NCBI RefSeq assembly: GCF_021432385.1
Contig: NZ_JAEACT010000002.1
Coordinates: 887,501-951,500, forward strand
Direction: 5' to 3'
From: Clostridium hydrogenum
GTDB taxonomy: Bacteria > Bacillota > Clostridia > Clostridiales > Clostridiaceae
Length of the DNA stretch: 64,000 bases
The position numbers and the translations under genes were made by a program. Shown piece after piece: positions 26,509-35,328 of the stretch. Under the pieces are notes generated by a model. That model was not told the origin of the DNA. It worked only from the letters and a program-made list of their open reading frames with translations, and searched no databases. Within the stretch, counting starts at the first letter, position 1, and each line of letters opens with the position of its first letter.

Positions 26509-27552
26509 TTATTTGCTCTTTGCCATTAAATTTAATTCTTCTGCTAAGTTTGTTATTTGTTGTAAGTTGGCAGTAGCTTCTTGTATAGCAGCTGATTGTT
26601 GTTCTGTAGTGGATAGGGTCTCATTAGAGGTTTCTATTGTTTTATCAACAGAGACTTGAATTTTATTTGTAAGTTCTCTTATTTTTAAAGCAGTTTCTTT
26701 TGAATTTTGTGATAAGGATCTTATTTCTGTAGCAACAACTCCAAACCCTTTACCATACTCACCTGCTCTTGCTGCTTCTATTGCTGCATTTAAGCCTAAC
26801 ATTTTTGTTTGATCTGCTATACTTTTTATAGAATCTAGTACTGAATTTATTTCTATAGATAAATCTTTTACAGTAACTATTTCATCGCTTAAATTATGTT
26901 GATTATTAGTGACATTTACAGAAGAAGCACTAAGCTCTTCCATAGTGGCAGATACTTGGTTAAAGTTAAAAGAAAGATTTTCAGCCATATTGCTTAATTT
27001 AAGTTGCTCATAACCTATTTTTGAAAGTGAATTTGCTACTATAAAAAGAACCTCTGCAGCAGCCTTGATATTTTCTGCTTTAGTCATATAAACATTGTTG
27101 GCAGCATTAACAAAGCCGTTTTCATCAACGCCTATTTCTTTAGCAGTTTTTCTATATTTATCTTCTTCGGGAGGAGCTGTTAATACTTGTCCACCTAAAA
27201 TTGTACCTATAAGTGTGCCTTCTATAAGTATAGGAGCAGCAAAATCTATTAGTCCAGCGTGGCAAGTATAAATATAAGGTCTGCCTGTTCGTGCAGCTTC
27301 TTCGCCGCCTTTTTTATGGGATGCAGCGCATCTGTCATCTCCTATTTTGGTAGAATGAGTGAAATTTGTACAAAAATTTGTGTAGGAACTTGGCTTAGTT
27401 ATAGGTTCACCAATTTTATTTACAGTTACACTTGCTATATTCATGCCGATCGCAAAGTTATCCTGAAAGGTTTGTAGCAATTTTATATCTATAACATCTT
27501 CTATTTCAAGAGCAGTTAAATCCAAATTTCCGTTACCTAATTTTTTTATCAT
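26509..27552 (-). CDS. Soluble PocR-domain methyl-accepting chemotaxis-like protein
   Basis: 347 aa, no membrane segment. Residues ~15-180 form a PocR sensory domain with conserved Cys/His: FCTNF, DDRCAASHKKG, and YTCHAGLIDFAAPI. Residues ~190-345 are a helical MCP signalling domain with the hairpin-tip region GLNAAIEAARAGEYGKGFGVV, although it is short and lacks obvious long methylation helices. It is a cytosolic receptor expected to bias CheA or another partner. PocR domains are proposed to sense small hydrocarbon-type ligands; the ligand here is unknown. ATG 27552 follows CGGAGGATG on the minus strand. Confidence 0.85.
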   Translation of the reverse strand: MIKKLGNGNLDLTALEIEDVIDIKLLQTFQDNFAIGMNIASVTVNKIGEPITKPSSYTNFCTNFTHSTKIGDDRCAASHKKGGEEAARTGRPYIYTCHAGLIDFAAPILIEGTLIGTILGGQVLTAPPEEDKYRKTAKEIGVDENGFVNAANNVYMTKAENIKAAAEVLFIVANSLSKIGYEQLKLSNMAENLSFNFNQVSATMEELSASSVNVTNNQHNLSDEIVTVKDLSIEINSVLDSIKSIADQTKMLGLNAAIEAARAGEYGKGFGVVATEIRSLSQNSKETALKIRELTNKIQVSVDKTIETSNETLSTTEQQSAAIQEATANLQQITNLAEELNLMAKSK

Positions 27553-27702
27553 AATTCATCCTCCGAATTAAAATTTAAAATATCTGCATAATCAGTCTAC
27601 CATAACTTGAGTAGCATTTATACGCTATTGTTTTGGAAACTTTACATGTATATTCTTTTTAGACTTTTTTATGGTGGAGACGCCTAAAGCTTTTTGTAAT
27701 GT

Positions 27703-27759
27703 AAAAAATGAAGCATCATAAAATTGTCTTTTACACAATTTTATGATGCTTCATTTTTT
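27703..27759 (-). terminator. Terminator of the 27758-28255 gene
   Basis: Perfect ~26-bp inverted repeat around the 7-nt loop cttttac. The arm core is aatgaagcatcataaaattg. T-runs lie on both ends. It overlaps the stop codon of the minus-strand gene. Confidence 0.85.
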
Positions 27760-28255
27760 ATTTCTTACTGGTATGAACTTTTATGTTCTTAATTTTACTA
27801 AAAAAATTTACGAATTTTATGCATTGGTATTCAACATATGGATTTTCATTTGTTGATAAATCTTTTTTTATATCATTTTTTTTAATAATTGTATCAATTA
27901 TCTTATTTTTATGTTTAAACTTAACTATATAGATATCTTCAGTTTCGATATCTATTTCCATAAATCCTAAACTCATAGATTTTTGATCTAATTTTTCAAT
28001 AGATATAAGTTCAGATTTTATAATTGGACTTAGGTTTAGCTTTTGCAATAAAAGTTTTTTTGTGAATTTCCATGAAACATACAGTATTAAACCAATTGTA
28101 CTAACAATCATATACATTGTAATTATTTGCGCTTTTGGAATTAGATACAGCATGTTTTTAAAAGATGACATACCTAAAATGCAATATAGAACTAATGGTG
28201 CTATGAGAAAGCATATGCATAATGTAATAATTGAATTTATTATTTTGTTTTTCAT
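27758..28255 (-). CDS. Two-helix membrane protein with cytosolic domain, unknown function
   Basis: 165 aa. Two transmembrane helices (~8-28 and ~42-62), then a polar, beta-like C-terminal domain (~80-160). No motif recognised. ATG 28255 follows GTGGAGATGAT on the minus strand. It is divergent from the cobalamin riboswitch operon. The function is not recognised. Confidence 0.6.
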   Translation of the reverse strand: MKNKIINSIITLCICFLIAPLVLYCILGMSSFKNMLYLIPKAQIITMYMIVSTIGLILYVSWKFTKKLLLQKLNLSPIIKSELISIEKLDQKSMSLGFMEIDIETEDIYIVKFKHKNKIIDTIIKKNDIKKDLSTNENPYVEYQCIKFVNFFSKIKNIKVHTSKK

Positions 28256-28351
28256 AATATCATCTCCACAACTACGATTAATGAAATAAAATTATGCCTT
28301 ATATTAGAATTATAAAATAAAATATAGAATTTTTAAAGTAAAAAAATGAAT

Positions 28352-28380
28352 TTGAAAAAAATATATAATTATGATAATAT
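28352..28380 (+). promoter_or_regulatory. Candidate promoter of the cobalamin-regulated operon
   Basis: TTGAAA (28352-28357), 17-bp spacer, TAATAT (28375-28380), about 15 bases before the aptamer. Confidence 0.5.
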
Positions 28381-28394
28381 AATACCAGTGAAAT

Positions 28395-28550
28395 TTATAT
28401 TGGCTCAAATATAAGGGAATGAGGTTAAATGCCTCAGCAGCCCCCGCTACTGTAAACACAGACGAAGGATTATACGCCACTCGGTTTAGTAACTTTATAA
28501 ATTGGGGAAGGCAATCTTATAGGATGAAGTGTAAGCCAGGATATCTTATA
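28395..28550 (+). promoter_or_regulatory. Cobalamin (AdoCbl) riboswitch
   Basis: Conserved blocks in order: aagggaatgaggttaaat, the B12-box core 'cagcagcccccgctactgta' (28435-28454), gacgaagga, cgccactcgg, ttggggaaggc, aggatgaagtgtaagccagga. These are the standard cobalamin aptamer elements. It lies upstream of the ECF transporter operon, so cobalamin should repress uptake genes. The gap 28256-28745 holds only this aptamer, its promoter and terminator hairpins. Confidence 0.95.
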
Positions 28551-28635
28551 TTTTTAATGAGCGATTTCTGCCTTCGGTGGGAAGGTTAAGGGTTTTGAAA
28601 AATAATGGCCTTTTGGGGCTTTTTTTGTTATGTGC

Positions 28636-28660
28636 AGAACCTTTAAGGTTCTTTTTTTAT
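28636..28660 (+). terminator. Riboswitch expression-platform terminator
   Basis: agaacc...ggttct hairpin (28636-28651) followed by tttttttat. A weaker G/C hairpin with a T-run lies just upstream near 28604-28626 (ggccttttggggcttttttt). Both precede the first gene and would terminate the leader when cobalamin is bound. Confidence 0.75.
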
Positions 28661-28745
28661 TTATAAAGATTTGATAGTAAAGATTTTCAGCAGTAAAATG
28701 CAGTAAATCCGCATTCAATTTACTTTGAAATAAGGGAGGATAAGT

Positions 28746-29606
28746 TTGGAAGATATTCATGTTATAAGTCCTGTTAGTTTATGCTTAGTGTTTATCATTA
28801 TAACGTTTTTAGAAGATAACCCACTAATCATATTGTGTATATTTGTCTTTATATTAATTGTCTTTATAAAAAGGGGAGCAGTAAAAAAATTAAAAGTTGG
28901 TTTAATATATTTTATTCCCTTTGCTATTATGAACATGGCAATAAATATGTTTTTTGTATCTAAGGGAAGTTTTGTTGTATTTAGTGCTTTTGGAAGAGAT
29001 TTTACTTTGGAGTCTATAGTATATGCATTTTCCTTGACCTTTAAACTATTAGTTGTAATATACATTTTTATGATGCTGGGATTGCTTGTAGATTCCGATA
29101 GTGCTGTATCGTATTTTATGTCTAAAGTTCCCAAAACATCACTTGCAATGATGATAGGAATTAAATTTTTCCCAATAATGAAAGAAAGAGTTAAAAGTAT
29201 AAAAATGGTATATAGTGCACGAGGCGTTGATTTTGAGAGAGGAAATATAAAGCAGAGAATAAAAAGCAATCTAGAAGTTTTATCTGTTCTTTTAGAGGAT
29301 TCGCTTGAAACCTTTTTTAATATTGCAGAAGCTGCATATGTAAGAGGATTTCTTAGTGGTAAAAGGACTACCTATGATAAACAAAAGTTTCAAAGGAGAG
29401 ACTATTTTTTCACTGTAGTATATTTTACTTACTTTTTAGCCTTTTTAATATTGCATATATTAAAATTTGATAGCTTTGATATTTATGCATATGGAATCAC
29501 AAGAAATTCATTTTTAAATCTGTCTGTATATATATTTTTCATTCTAACTATTTTTAACTCATTTATAATAAACAAAGGATTAAGCGTAGAGAGGGGGGAA
29601 GTTTAA
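28746..29606 (+). CDS. ecfT: ECF transporter transmembrane (T) component
   Basis: 286 aa CbiQ/EcfT family. Four to six membrane helices, plus the two Arg-containing coupling motifs in the long cytosolic helices: SARGVDFERG (~160) and AYVRGFLSGKR (~198). The start is TTG 28746, six bases after GGGAGGA; no better ATG exists. It couples ATP hydrolysis to the substrate-binding S component. First gene after the cobalamin riboswitch. It overlaps the ATPase gene by one base (TAATG). Confidence 0.9.
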   Translation: MEDIHVISPVSLCLVFIIITFLEDNPLIILCIFVFILIVFIKRGAVKKLKVGLIYFIPFAIMNMAINMFFVSKGSFVVFSAFGRDFTLESIVYAFSLTFKLLVVIYIFMMLGLLVDSDSAVSYFMSKVPKTSLAMMIGIKFFPIMKERVKSIKMVYSARGVDFERGNIKQRIKSNLEVLSVLLEDSLETFFNIAEAAYVRGFLSGKRTTYDKQKFQRRDYFFTVVYFTYFLAFLILHILKFDSFDIYAYGITRNSFLNLSVYIFFILTIFNSFIINKGLSVERGEV

Positions 29607-31246
29607 TGGAATACATAGAGGTTAAAAATTTAAGCTATTCATATCCAGATGAAGAGAAAGCTACTATTAAGGATATAAACTTGCAAATAAAAAAGGGTGA
29701 GATATTATTTTTATGTGGCAAATCAGGCTCTGGAAAATCAACATTATCAAGATGTTTTACTGGAGCAGTTCCTAATTTCTATGGAGGTACAATATCTGGA
29801 GAGGTTACTATTAACAATAAAGGCTTAGAAGAACTTACGGATAGGGAAAGAGCAGAGCTTATAACTATGGTATTTCAAGACCCAGAAAAGCAAATTTTAA
29901 TGGATAAGGTTTTAAGGGAAATTGCTTTTGGAATTGAAAATATAGGGATTGAAAGAAGTATTATAAAAAGGCGTGTAATTGAAACTATGCAGTTTTGCAA
30001 TATTTTAAATTTAAAGGATAGATTTATAAAGACTTTATCAGGTGGAGAAAAACAAAAAGTTTCTATTGCTTCAGCTTTAGTTTATATGCCTAAATGCATT
30101 GTATTTGATGAACCAACTTCACAACTTGATCCAGCTGCTTCTGAAGAAATTGTAAATTTAATAAGAAAAATAAATCAGGAACTTGGAATTACAATTATAG
30201 TTATTGAGCAGAGAACAGATAAGTTTTTTGAAATAGCAGATAGGATTGCTGTAATGGATAAAGGTAGTATAATATTTTGTGGTTCTAAAAGTGATATGTA
30301 TGAGAATACTTCTGATGAAGTAAATAGATTTTTACCATCATTTTTAAAAGCAGCAAGAGTTTTAAATATAAATGAAATGCCAAATAGTTTTAGGGAGCTT
30401 AGGGGGAACTTAAGTAAATATAATATAGCTTATAGTTGCACAGAAAATTTAATTAAAGAAAGTAAAAGTATAATTGATATAAAGAAACTTGTATGCAAAT
30501 ATGATGAAATGAAGGCAGTTGATGATATTAATCTCAATATAAGGCAGGGAAGCTTTAATGGAATTATAGGTGCTAATGGTGCAGGAAAAAGTACACTTAT
30601 GAAAGCAATTATGGGCTTTACGCAATATAAAGGAAGCATAAAGATATGCGGGGAAGAAGTTAAAAAATTAAAAAGACTAGGAATTAAAATAGGTTATGTA
30701 TCTCAAAATCCCAATGATTATTTATCTAAGGACACAGTTTATGAGGAATTAAAGTTTACATTAAATAATTATGGACTTAAAGATGAAAAGTTGATAGATG
30801 ATACTTTAAAGGCACTAGATATATATAAATTGAAGCTAAAAAATCCAAGAGATTTAAGTGGTGGTGAAAAACAAAGAGCAGCAATTGCATCTGTACTTGT
30901 TTTAAAACCAGAAATATTGATATTAGATGAGCCTACAAGGGGACTTGATGAAGAAGCAAAAGATAGGCTTGGTGGCATTTTAAAAAGTTTAAATGATAGT
31001 AGGGGCACAATACTTATGATTACACACGATATGGATTTTGCGGCTAAATTTTGTGATAATTTTATACTTATGTTTGAGGGAAAAGTTATAGCCGAAGGAA
31101 GCAAAAATCGTGTTTTAAATCAAGGTATTTACTATACAACTAATATAAATAAACTTTTTAGAGATATTAATTCTAATATATTTGTAGTTGATGATATAAG
31201 GACTATTTGTAAGGAGAAAAACAATTATGAAGAAACTAATTTCTAG
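29606..31246 (+). CDS. ECF transporter fused ATPase (A-A')
   Basis: 546 aa with two complete ABC domains in one chain. Domain 1 (~1-270): Walker A CGKSGSGKST, signature LSGGEKQKVS. Domain 2 (~290-546): Walker A GANGAGKST, signature LSGGEKQRAA, Walker B ILILDEPT. This replaces the separate EcfA1/EcfA2 proteins. Its last 20 bases overlap the S-component gene. As a dedicated cassette it serves this operon rather than a shared group-II module, so this is a group-I ECF transporter. Confidence 0.93.
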   Translation: MEYIEVKNLSYSYPDEEKATIKDINLQIKKGEILFLCGKSGSGKSTLSRCFTGAVPNFYGGTISGEVTINNKGLEELTDRERAELITMVFQDPEKQILMDKVLREIAFGIENIGIERSIIKRRVIETMQFCNILNLKDRFIKTLSGGEKQKVSIASALVYMPKCIVFDEPTSQLDPAASEEIVNLIRKINQELGITIIVIEQRTDKFFEIADRIAVMDKGSIIFCGSKSDMYENTSDEVNRFLPSFLKAARVLNINEMPNSFRELRGNLSKYNIAYSCTENLIKESKSIIDIKKLVCKYDEMKAVDDINLNIRQGSFNGIIGANGAGKSTLMKAIMGFTQYKGSIKICGEEVKKLKRLGIKIGYVSQNPNDYLSKDTVYEELKFTLNNYGLKDEKLIDDTLKALDIYKLKLKNPRDLSGGEKQRAAIASVLVLKPEILILDEPTRGLDEEAKDRLGGILKSLNDSRGTILMITHDMDFAAKFCDNFILMFEGKVIAEGSKNRVLNQGIYYTTNINKLFRDINSNIFVVDDIRTICKEKNNYEETNF

Positions 31247-31910
31247 TCTTATATTGTCTCTAGTTATAGCACTTATGGCAGCAGCTTTTAAGTATGGCAG
31301 TGAAAATACATTTCCAGCAATTGTTACAGGCATTGTTTTTTCTATTATAATTCTTGCTTATTTTTATTTTGAAAAAAGTTCTATGGGAACTAAAGAAATA
31401 GCACTTATTGGAGGAATTTCTGCCTTTGCATCTGCTTCAAGGGTTGTTTTTACAGGTATACCCAATGTTCAGCCAGTAACTTTTATAGTAGCAATAACAG
31501 GAATGGTATTTGGCCCCTTTGAGGGGTTCCTTGTTGGAAGTACAACAGCCTTTATATCAAATATATTTTTAGGACAGGGACCATGGACACCTTGGCAGAT
31601 GTTTTCATGGGGACTTGTTGGGTATCTTTCTGGTATCATGGGCAAAAAAGAAAAGAAAATGCCTGTAGAAATATTTGCAATAATATGTTTTTTATATGGT
31701 TTTATGTTTGACTGGATAATGGATATATGGCATGTACTTGGATATATAAGACCAATAAATGTTAAAACAGTATTTTTAGCATATTTAGCAGGCATAACTT
31801 TTGATGTAATGCATGCTGTTGGAAATTTTATATTTTGTATAGTTTTTTATGATAAGTTTTATAAAATACTCAATAGATTTAAGAAAAAAATAACTTATAA
31901 AAAAGTATAG
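31227..31910 (+). CDS. ECF transporter substrate-binding (S) component, probably cobalamin
   Basis: 227 aa, about six transmembrane helices. It contains GGISAFASASRVVFTGIPN and MVFGPFEGFLVGSTTAFISN, typical of an ECF S-component fold, and WTPWQMFSWGLVGYLSG. It resembles the CbrT-type vitamin B12 S components, but this is judged by eye. Cobalamin specificity is inferred from the riboswitch and the downstream transcobalamin-like proteins. Its ATG lies inside the end of the ATPase gene (AAGGAG ribosome binding site). Confidence 0.78.
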   Translation: MKKLISSLILSLVIALMAAAFKYGSENTFPAIVTGIVFSIIILAYFYFEKSSMGTKEIALIGGISAFASASRVVFTGIPNVQPVTFIVAITGMVFGPFEGFLVGSTTAFISNIFLGQGPWTPWQMFSWGLVGYLSGIMGKKEKKMPVEIFAIICFLYGFMFDWIMDIWHVLGYIRPINVKTVFLAYLAGITFDVMHAVGNFIFCIVFYDKFYKILNRFKKKITYKKV

Positions 31911-31921
31911 GGGGAAAAAGT

Positions 31922-33844
31922 ATGAAAACAAAAAAAATAAGTAACAAAGTAATAAGTTTTATATTAAGTTTTGCAATTATTTTTGCATACAGTTCTTCAA
32001 TTACAGGGCTTAATATAAAAGCAGCTGCAAATACTATAAATGTAGTTGTAGATGGGACAGATAAGCAAATAGCAGGTGGCGTATCAGAGAAAACTAGCGC
32101 ATTGGATGCATTAGAAGAAACCTTAAATACTAAAAATATCAAGTATGACATTGAAGATGGCCAGTATGGCAAGTTTATTAATAGCATAAATAATTTAAAA
32201 ACAAATGATATTGAAAAAGGCTCTGGATGGATGTATGCAATCCAAAAATCAGATGGTACTTATGTTTCACCAGATACAGCAATTGATAAGACTACTTTAA
32301 GTGCAGGAGATGAACTAGTGGTTTATTTTTCACTTTGGGGTACAACATATCTTGCAAATGATATAGAATTTTCAACTAAGGATGCAAATAAGCCAATTAC
32401 AATAAGCGTAAATAATAAAGATATTGATTGGAATACAAATAAGCCAGTTGTTACTCCTATTGAAGGTATTACGGCTAAACTTACAAATGAAAAGGGAGAT
32501 ACAATTCCGGTCATTTTAGATAAAAATCAAATTTCAATAAATAATGGTTTAGAAGCAGGAAATTATTATTTAGACTTAAGCGATTATAGTGCTAATTCTA
32601 TTCCTAAAGTGGCAGCAGATAAATTTGAATTTACAATCGCAACTGGAACTCCAAGTTCAAATCAAGGAGGTAGCACACAAACTGGAGACAATGGAACAAA
32701 CAATACTGATAGTTTAGATGTTTCTAGTGAATTAAAGTTAACCGAGAATTTAGTTAAAAATTATACGGATGAATGGGCAGCACTAGATTTAAATAATTTA
32801 GGAATGCAAAGCAGTATACATCATGATTTTATTGAAACAGCAGCAAACAATATAAAAGAAAATGGTATTCAAAAATCATATAATACTGAAATAGAAAAAC
32901 TAATAATTGGATTAACAGCAGCAGGATATACTCCATATAATTTTGCAGGTGTTAATTTAGTTTCGGAACTTTACAATAGAAATATAGATGATTTCCTAGT
33001 TAACGATGCTGTTTATGGTCTTATGGCTTATGAATATGCAAATATAAGTGATGCAAATTATAAAATAACAAAAAATGCACTTAAAGATTTTATTTTAAAA
33101 AGTGCAATTAAAGATGAAAGTGGAAATGTAGTTGGATGGTCTTATGATACTAGTGTAAAAACAGCAGATGCTGATATGACAGGAGCTGCTATTTCGGCTC
33201 TATCACCTTATTATAATTCTTCCGATAAGGATGTTGTTTCAGCAGTGGATTCAGCAATTTCACATTTAAATTCTATACAAGATGCTAACGGAAATGTTCC
33301 AGGAAGTTATGGAAACTCAAGTGAAACAAATGCTTTTGTTATATTAGGCTTGTTATCTGTAAATGTAAATCCATATGGAGCTACAAAATTGTCAAATTCT
33401 ACAGTTGATTTCAAAAAAGCAAATGGTAATTTAGTAAATGCATTACTTTCATATAAAACTTCTGATGGAAGCTATAAACATACGCTTAAAGATTCTGATA
33501 GCAATGAATTTTCAACTGAAGAGGCTTTTAGAGCATTAATAGCATTAAATGAATTTAATCAAAAGAAGGCAGCATATAATTATTATAGCAGTGGTATAGA
33601 TGCATATAAACTTCCAGTGTACAGTGTTTCAGAAAATACTACTACAGGTAATTCAACGGCTTCTAATACAAATGCAGGTCAAAGCAAAATTAGTGAGGCT
33701 AAAGTAAATAAAAGTTACGCTTCGCTTCCTCAAACAGGATATTTCTTTGATTTTAAACTTTTAGTTCTATTAGGAATAGTTATTGCTAGTTCAGGTGCGT
33801 GCTTAATTGTGGTTTATAGAAGAAAGTATGTTAAATATAGATAA
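31922..33844 (+). CDS. LPXTG-anchored surface protein with DUF4430 and alpha-toroid (transcobalamin-like) domains
   Basis: 640 aa. Signal peptide 1-~36 (ends IKAAA). Residues ~38-125: DUF4430, related to the C-terminal beta domain of transcobalamin/intrinsic factor, with GSGWMYAIQ and AGDELVVYF. Residues ~126-240: Ig-like beta region. Then a Gly/Thr/Asn linker (~241-262). Residues ~265-560: helical repeats of the prenyltransferase/squalene-cyclase toroid type (ADADMTGAAISALSPY, NAFVILGLLSV), the fold of the transcobalamin alpha domain. Sortase signal LPQTG at 602-606, hydrophobic helix, positive tail. Fourth gene of the cobalamin-riboswitch operon. Predicted to capture cobalamin at the cell wall for the ECF transporter. 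ATG follows AGGGGGAAA. Confidence 0.8.
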   Translation: MKTKKISNKVISFILSFAIIFAYSSSITGLNIKAAANTINVVVDGTDKQIAGGVSEKTSALDALEETLNTKNIKYDIEDGQYGKFINSINNLKTNDIEKGSGWMYAIQKSDGTYVSPDTAIDKTTLSAGDELVVYFSLWGTTYLANDIEFSTKDANKPITISVNNKDIDWNTNKPVVTPIEGITAKLTNEKGDTIPVILDKNQISINNGLEAGNYYLDLSDYSANSIPKVAADKFEFTIATGTPSSNQGGSTQTGDNGTNNTDSLDVSSELKLTENLVKNYTDEWAALDLNNLGMQSSIHHDFIETAANNIKENGIQKSYNTEIEKLIIGLTAAGYTPYNFAGVNLVSELYNRNIDDFLVNDAVYGLMAYEYANISDANYKITKNALKDFILKSAIKDESGNVVGWSYDTSVKTADADMTGAAISALSPYYNSSDKDVVSAVDSAISHLNSIQDANGNVPGSYGNSSETNAFVILGLLSVNVNPYGATKLSNSTVDFKKANGNLVNALLSYKTSDGSYKHTLKDSDSNEFSTEEAFRALIALNEFNQKKAAYNYYSSGIDAYKLPVYSVSENTTTGNSTASNTNAGQSKISEAKVNKSYASLPQTGYFFDFKLLVLLGIVIASSGACLIVVYRRKYVKYR

Positions 33845-33874
33845 GCAATTGTGAATTGGAAAAGAGGATATAGA

Positions 33875-34573
33875 ATGAAAAAGAAAATACTTTTAAGTGC
33901 TTCTGTAATAATAGTATCAATAATACTAATTATAGGTGGAAATGCTGTAAGAGATAACCTTAGTTTTTCTAGCAATAAAAATATTACACAAGGTGTAAAC
34001 AAAAAAGAAACTGTAAAAAAAGCAAGTAATGATAGTGGAGACAAAAAAGTTGATACAAGTACTGCAAAAAGTGATAGTAAGGACAATAATTCAAATAAAA
34101 CTACAGCACAAGCAAGAAGTAAAAGTACAACTTCAAATGTAAGTACAAGTAGTACACAAAAGACTGTTACAGCATCTAGTAAAACTTCAGCTTCGAGTAG
34201 TAACAGCAATATATCCTCAAATACTACTAATTCAAATTCATCAGCTAAAAGTGTAGAAGTTAAGCAGGAAGCTAATATTACAATAGTAAATGCTTTAGAT
34301 GGAAAAACAATTATTTCCACTTATGAGGATGTAAATGGAAAGACAGTTGGAGATGTAACTTTAGATGTCTTAAAAGCAAACAATATAAGTAGAGAAACAA
34401 CTGGTTCTGGATACATGCTATATATATCAGCCATTGATGGTTTAAGAGAAAAAGAACATGGAAAAAACAGTGGATGGATTTATTATGTAAATGGAGAGTC
34501 ACCAGATATTGGCTGTGGCGGATATAAACTTAAAACAGGTGATAAGGTGACTTGGAAATACTCATCAAACTAG
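33875..34573 (+). CDS. Membrane-anchored DUF4430 (transcobalamin-like) protein
   Basis: 232 aa from ATG 33875 (AAAGAGG upstream); an in-frame GTG at 33851 is rejected. A single N-terminal transmembrane helix (~4-24) with no lipobox. A long low-complexity Ser/Thr/Lys/Asn linker (~30-130). A C-terminal DUF4430 domain (~135-232) with NSGWIYYVNGESPDIGCGGY and KTGDKVTWKY. Last gene of the cobalamin operon. The linker could let the domain reach through the wall, so it may pass ligand from the LPXTG protein to the S component. That relay is inference. Confidence 0.75.
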   Translation: MKKKILLSASVIIVSIILIIGGNAVRDNLSFSSNKNITQGVNKKETVKKASNDSGDKKVDTSTAKSDSKDNNSNKTTAQARSKSTTSNVSTSSTQKTVTASSKTSASSSNSNISSNTTNSNSSAKSVEVKQEANITIVNALDGKTIISTYEDVNGKTVGDVTLDVLKANNISRETTGSGYMLYISAIDGLREKEHGKNSGWIYYVNGESPDIGCGGYKLKTGDKVTWKYSSN

Positions 34574-34591
34574 TTAAATAATAAACTTTCC

Positions 34592-34896
34592 AAATTAAAG
34601 TGTAGTGCAAAATCAAATAACCTTTGGTAGGCGTAGAAAAATGATGTTAGTGAATAGCGGCTCAAAATCCTAAATAAAATTAATAAAACTAAGCGACAAA
34701 TTTTTTAAAGCTTAAGAACTTTCGATAACTCGCAAAAAGATGCTCAGACAATCTAAAGTTCTAAAGCTTTAAAAAATTTTCCGCTAAGTTTTATACAATT
34801 TTATTTTAGAAATTTTTTCACCACTATTCACTAACATCATTTTTTCCCTACACCTACCAAAAGTTATTTGACTAATCCAACTACATCTTTATTTCA
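34592..34896. repeat. 300-bp palindromic repeat, copy 2
   Basis: Aligned by eye with 21143-21446 along its whole length: agtgtagtgcaaaatcaaat near the left end, aaaatgatgtta, the centre cgataactcgcaaaaa and gctcagacaatctaaagt, and ctacacctaccaaaagtta near the right end. It has the same position relative to its upstream operon as copy 1 has to metQ, so it may act as a terminator. Confidence 0.9.
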
Positions 34897-35328
34897 GAAT
34901 ATATAATTATTTTGTAATAACTTAATACAGTAATTTTAATGATTTTAGTAATAGATATTGATTATGAACTACAGCAAAATTCCGTAGGTACACTAATATT
35001 TTTGATTAATTGATTCTTTTCAAATGGATCATTAAAAATTAATTATAAATAGTCAAGAATCGTAATGTGCCAGAACAGTTTTATTCACAAATATTTTGGC
35101 AAAATTCTGAAAATACTTTAAATTTACCAGTAAAGGAGTTATAATGTAACCATAAATTATATTAGTAAACGAGACCTCAGTGTATTATAGTAAATTTGTT
35201 GATGTTAACTTTTGTGATTTTATAAATAAATTTTGATTATATGGTTAAAATAACAATATCAATTAGTTTTTACTTTATTTATAAAAGAAAAGCTTACTAA
35301 TTTATTAATATTTAAAGGGGTGTTAGCT
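34897..35328. other. Non-coding region upstream of ndk
   Basis: A+T-rich with no ORF and no recognised RNA. A TATAAT lies at 35140-35145 without a good -35. A 16-base segment near 34977 (aaaattccgtaggtac) recurs inverted near 24390. Confidence 0.4.

Noticed and set aside
33814..34320. 168-aa minus-strand ORF rich in Leu/Val
   Set aside because: It is the antisense of the Ser/Thr/Lys low-complexity linker of the DUF4430 protein, with no ribosome binding site.
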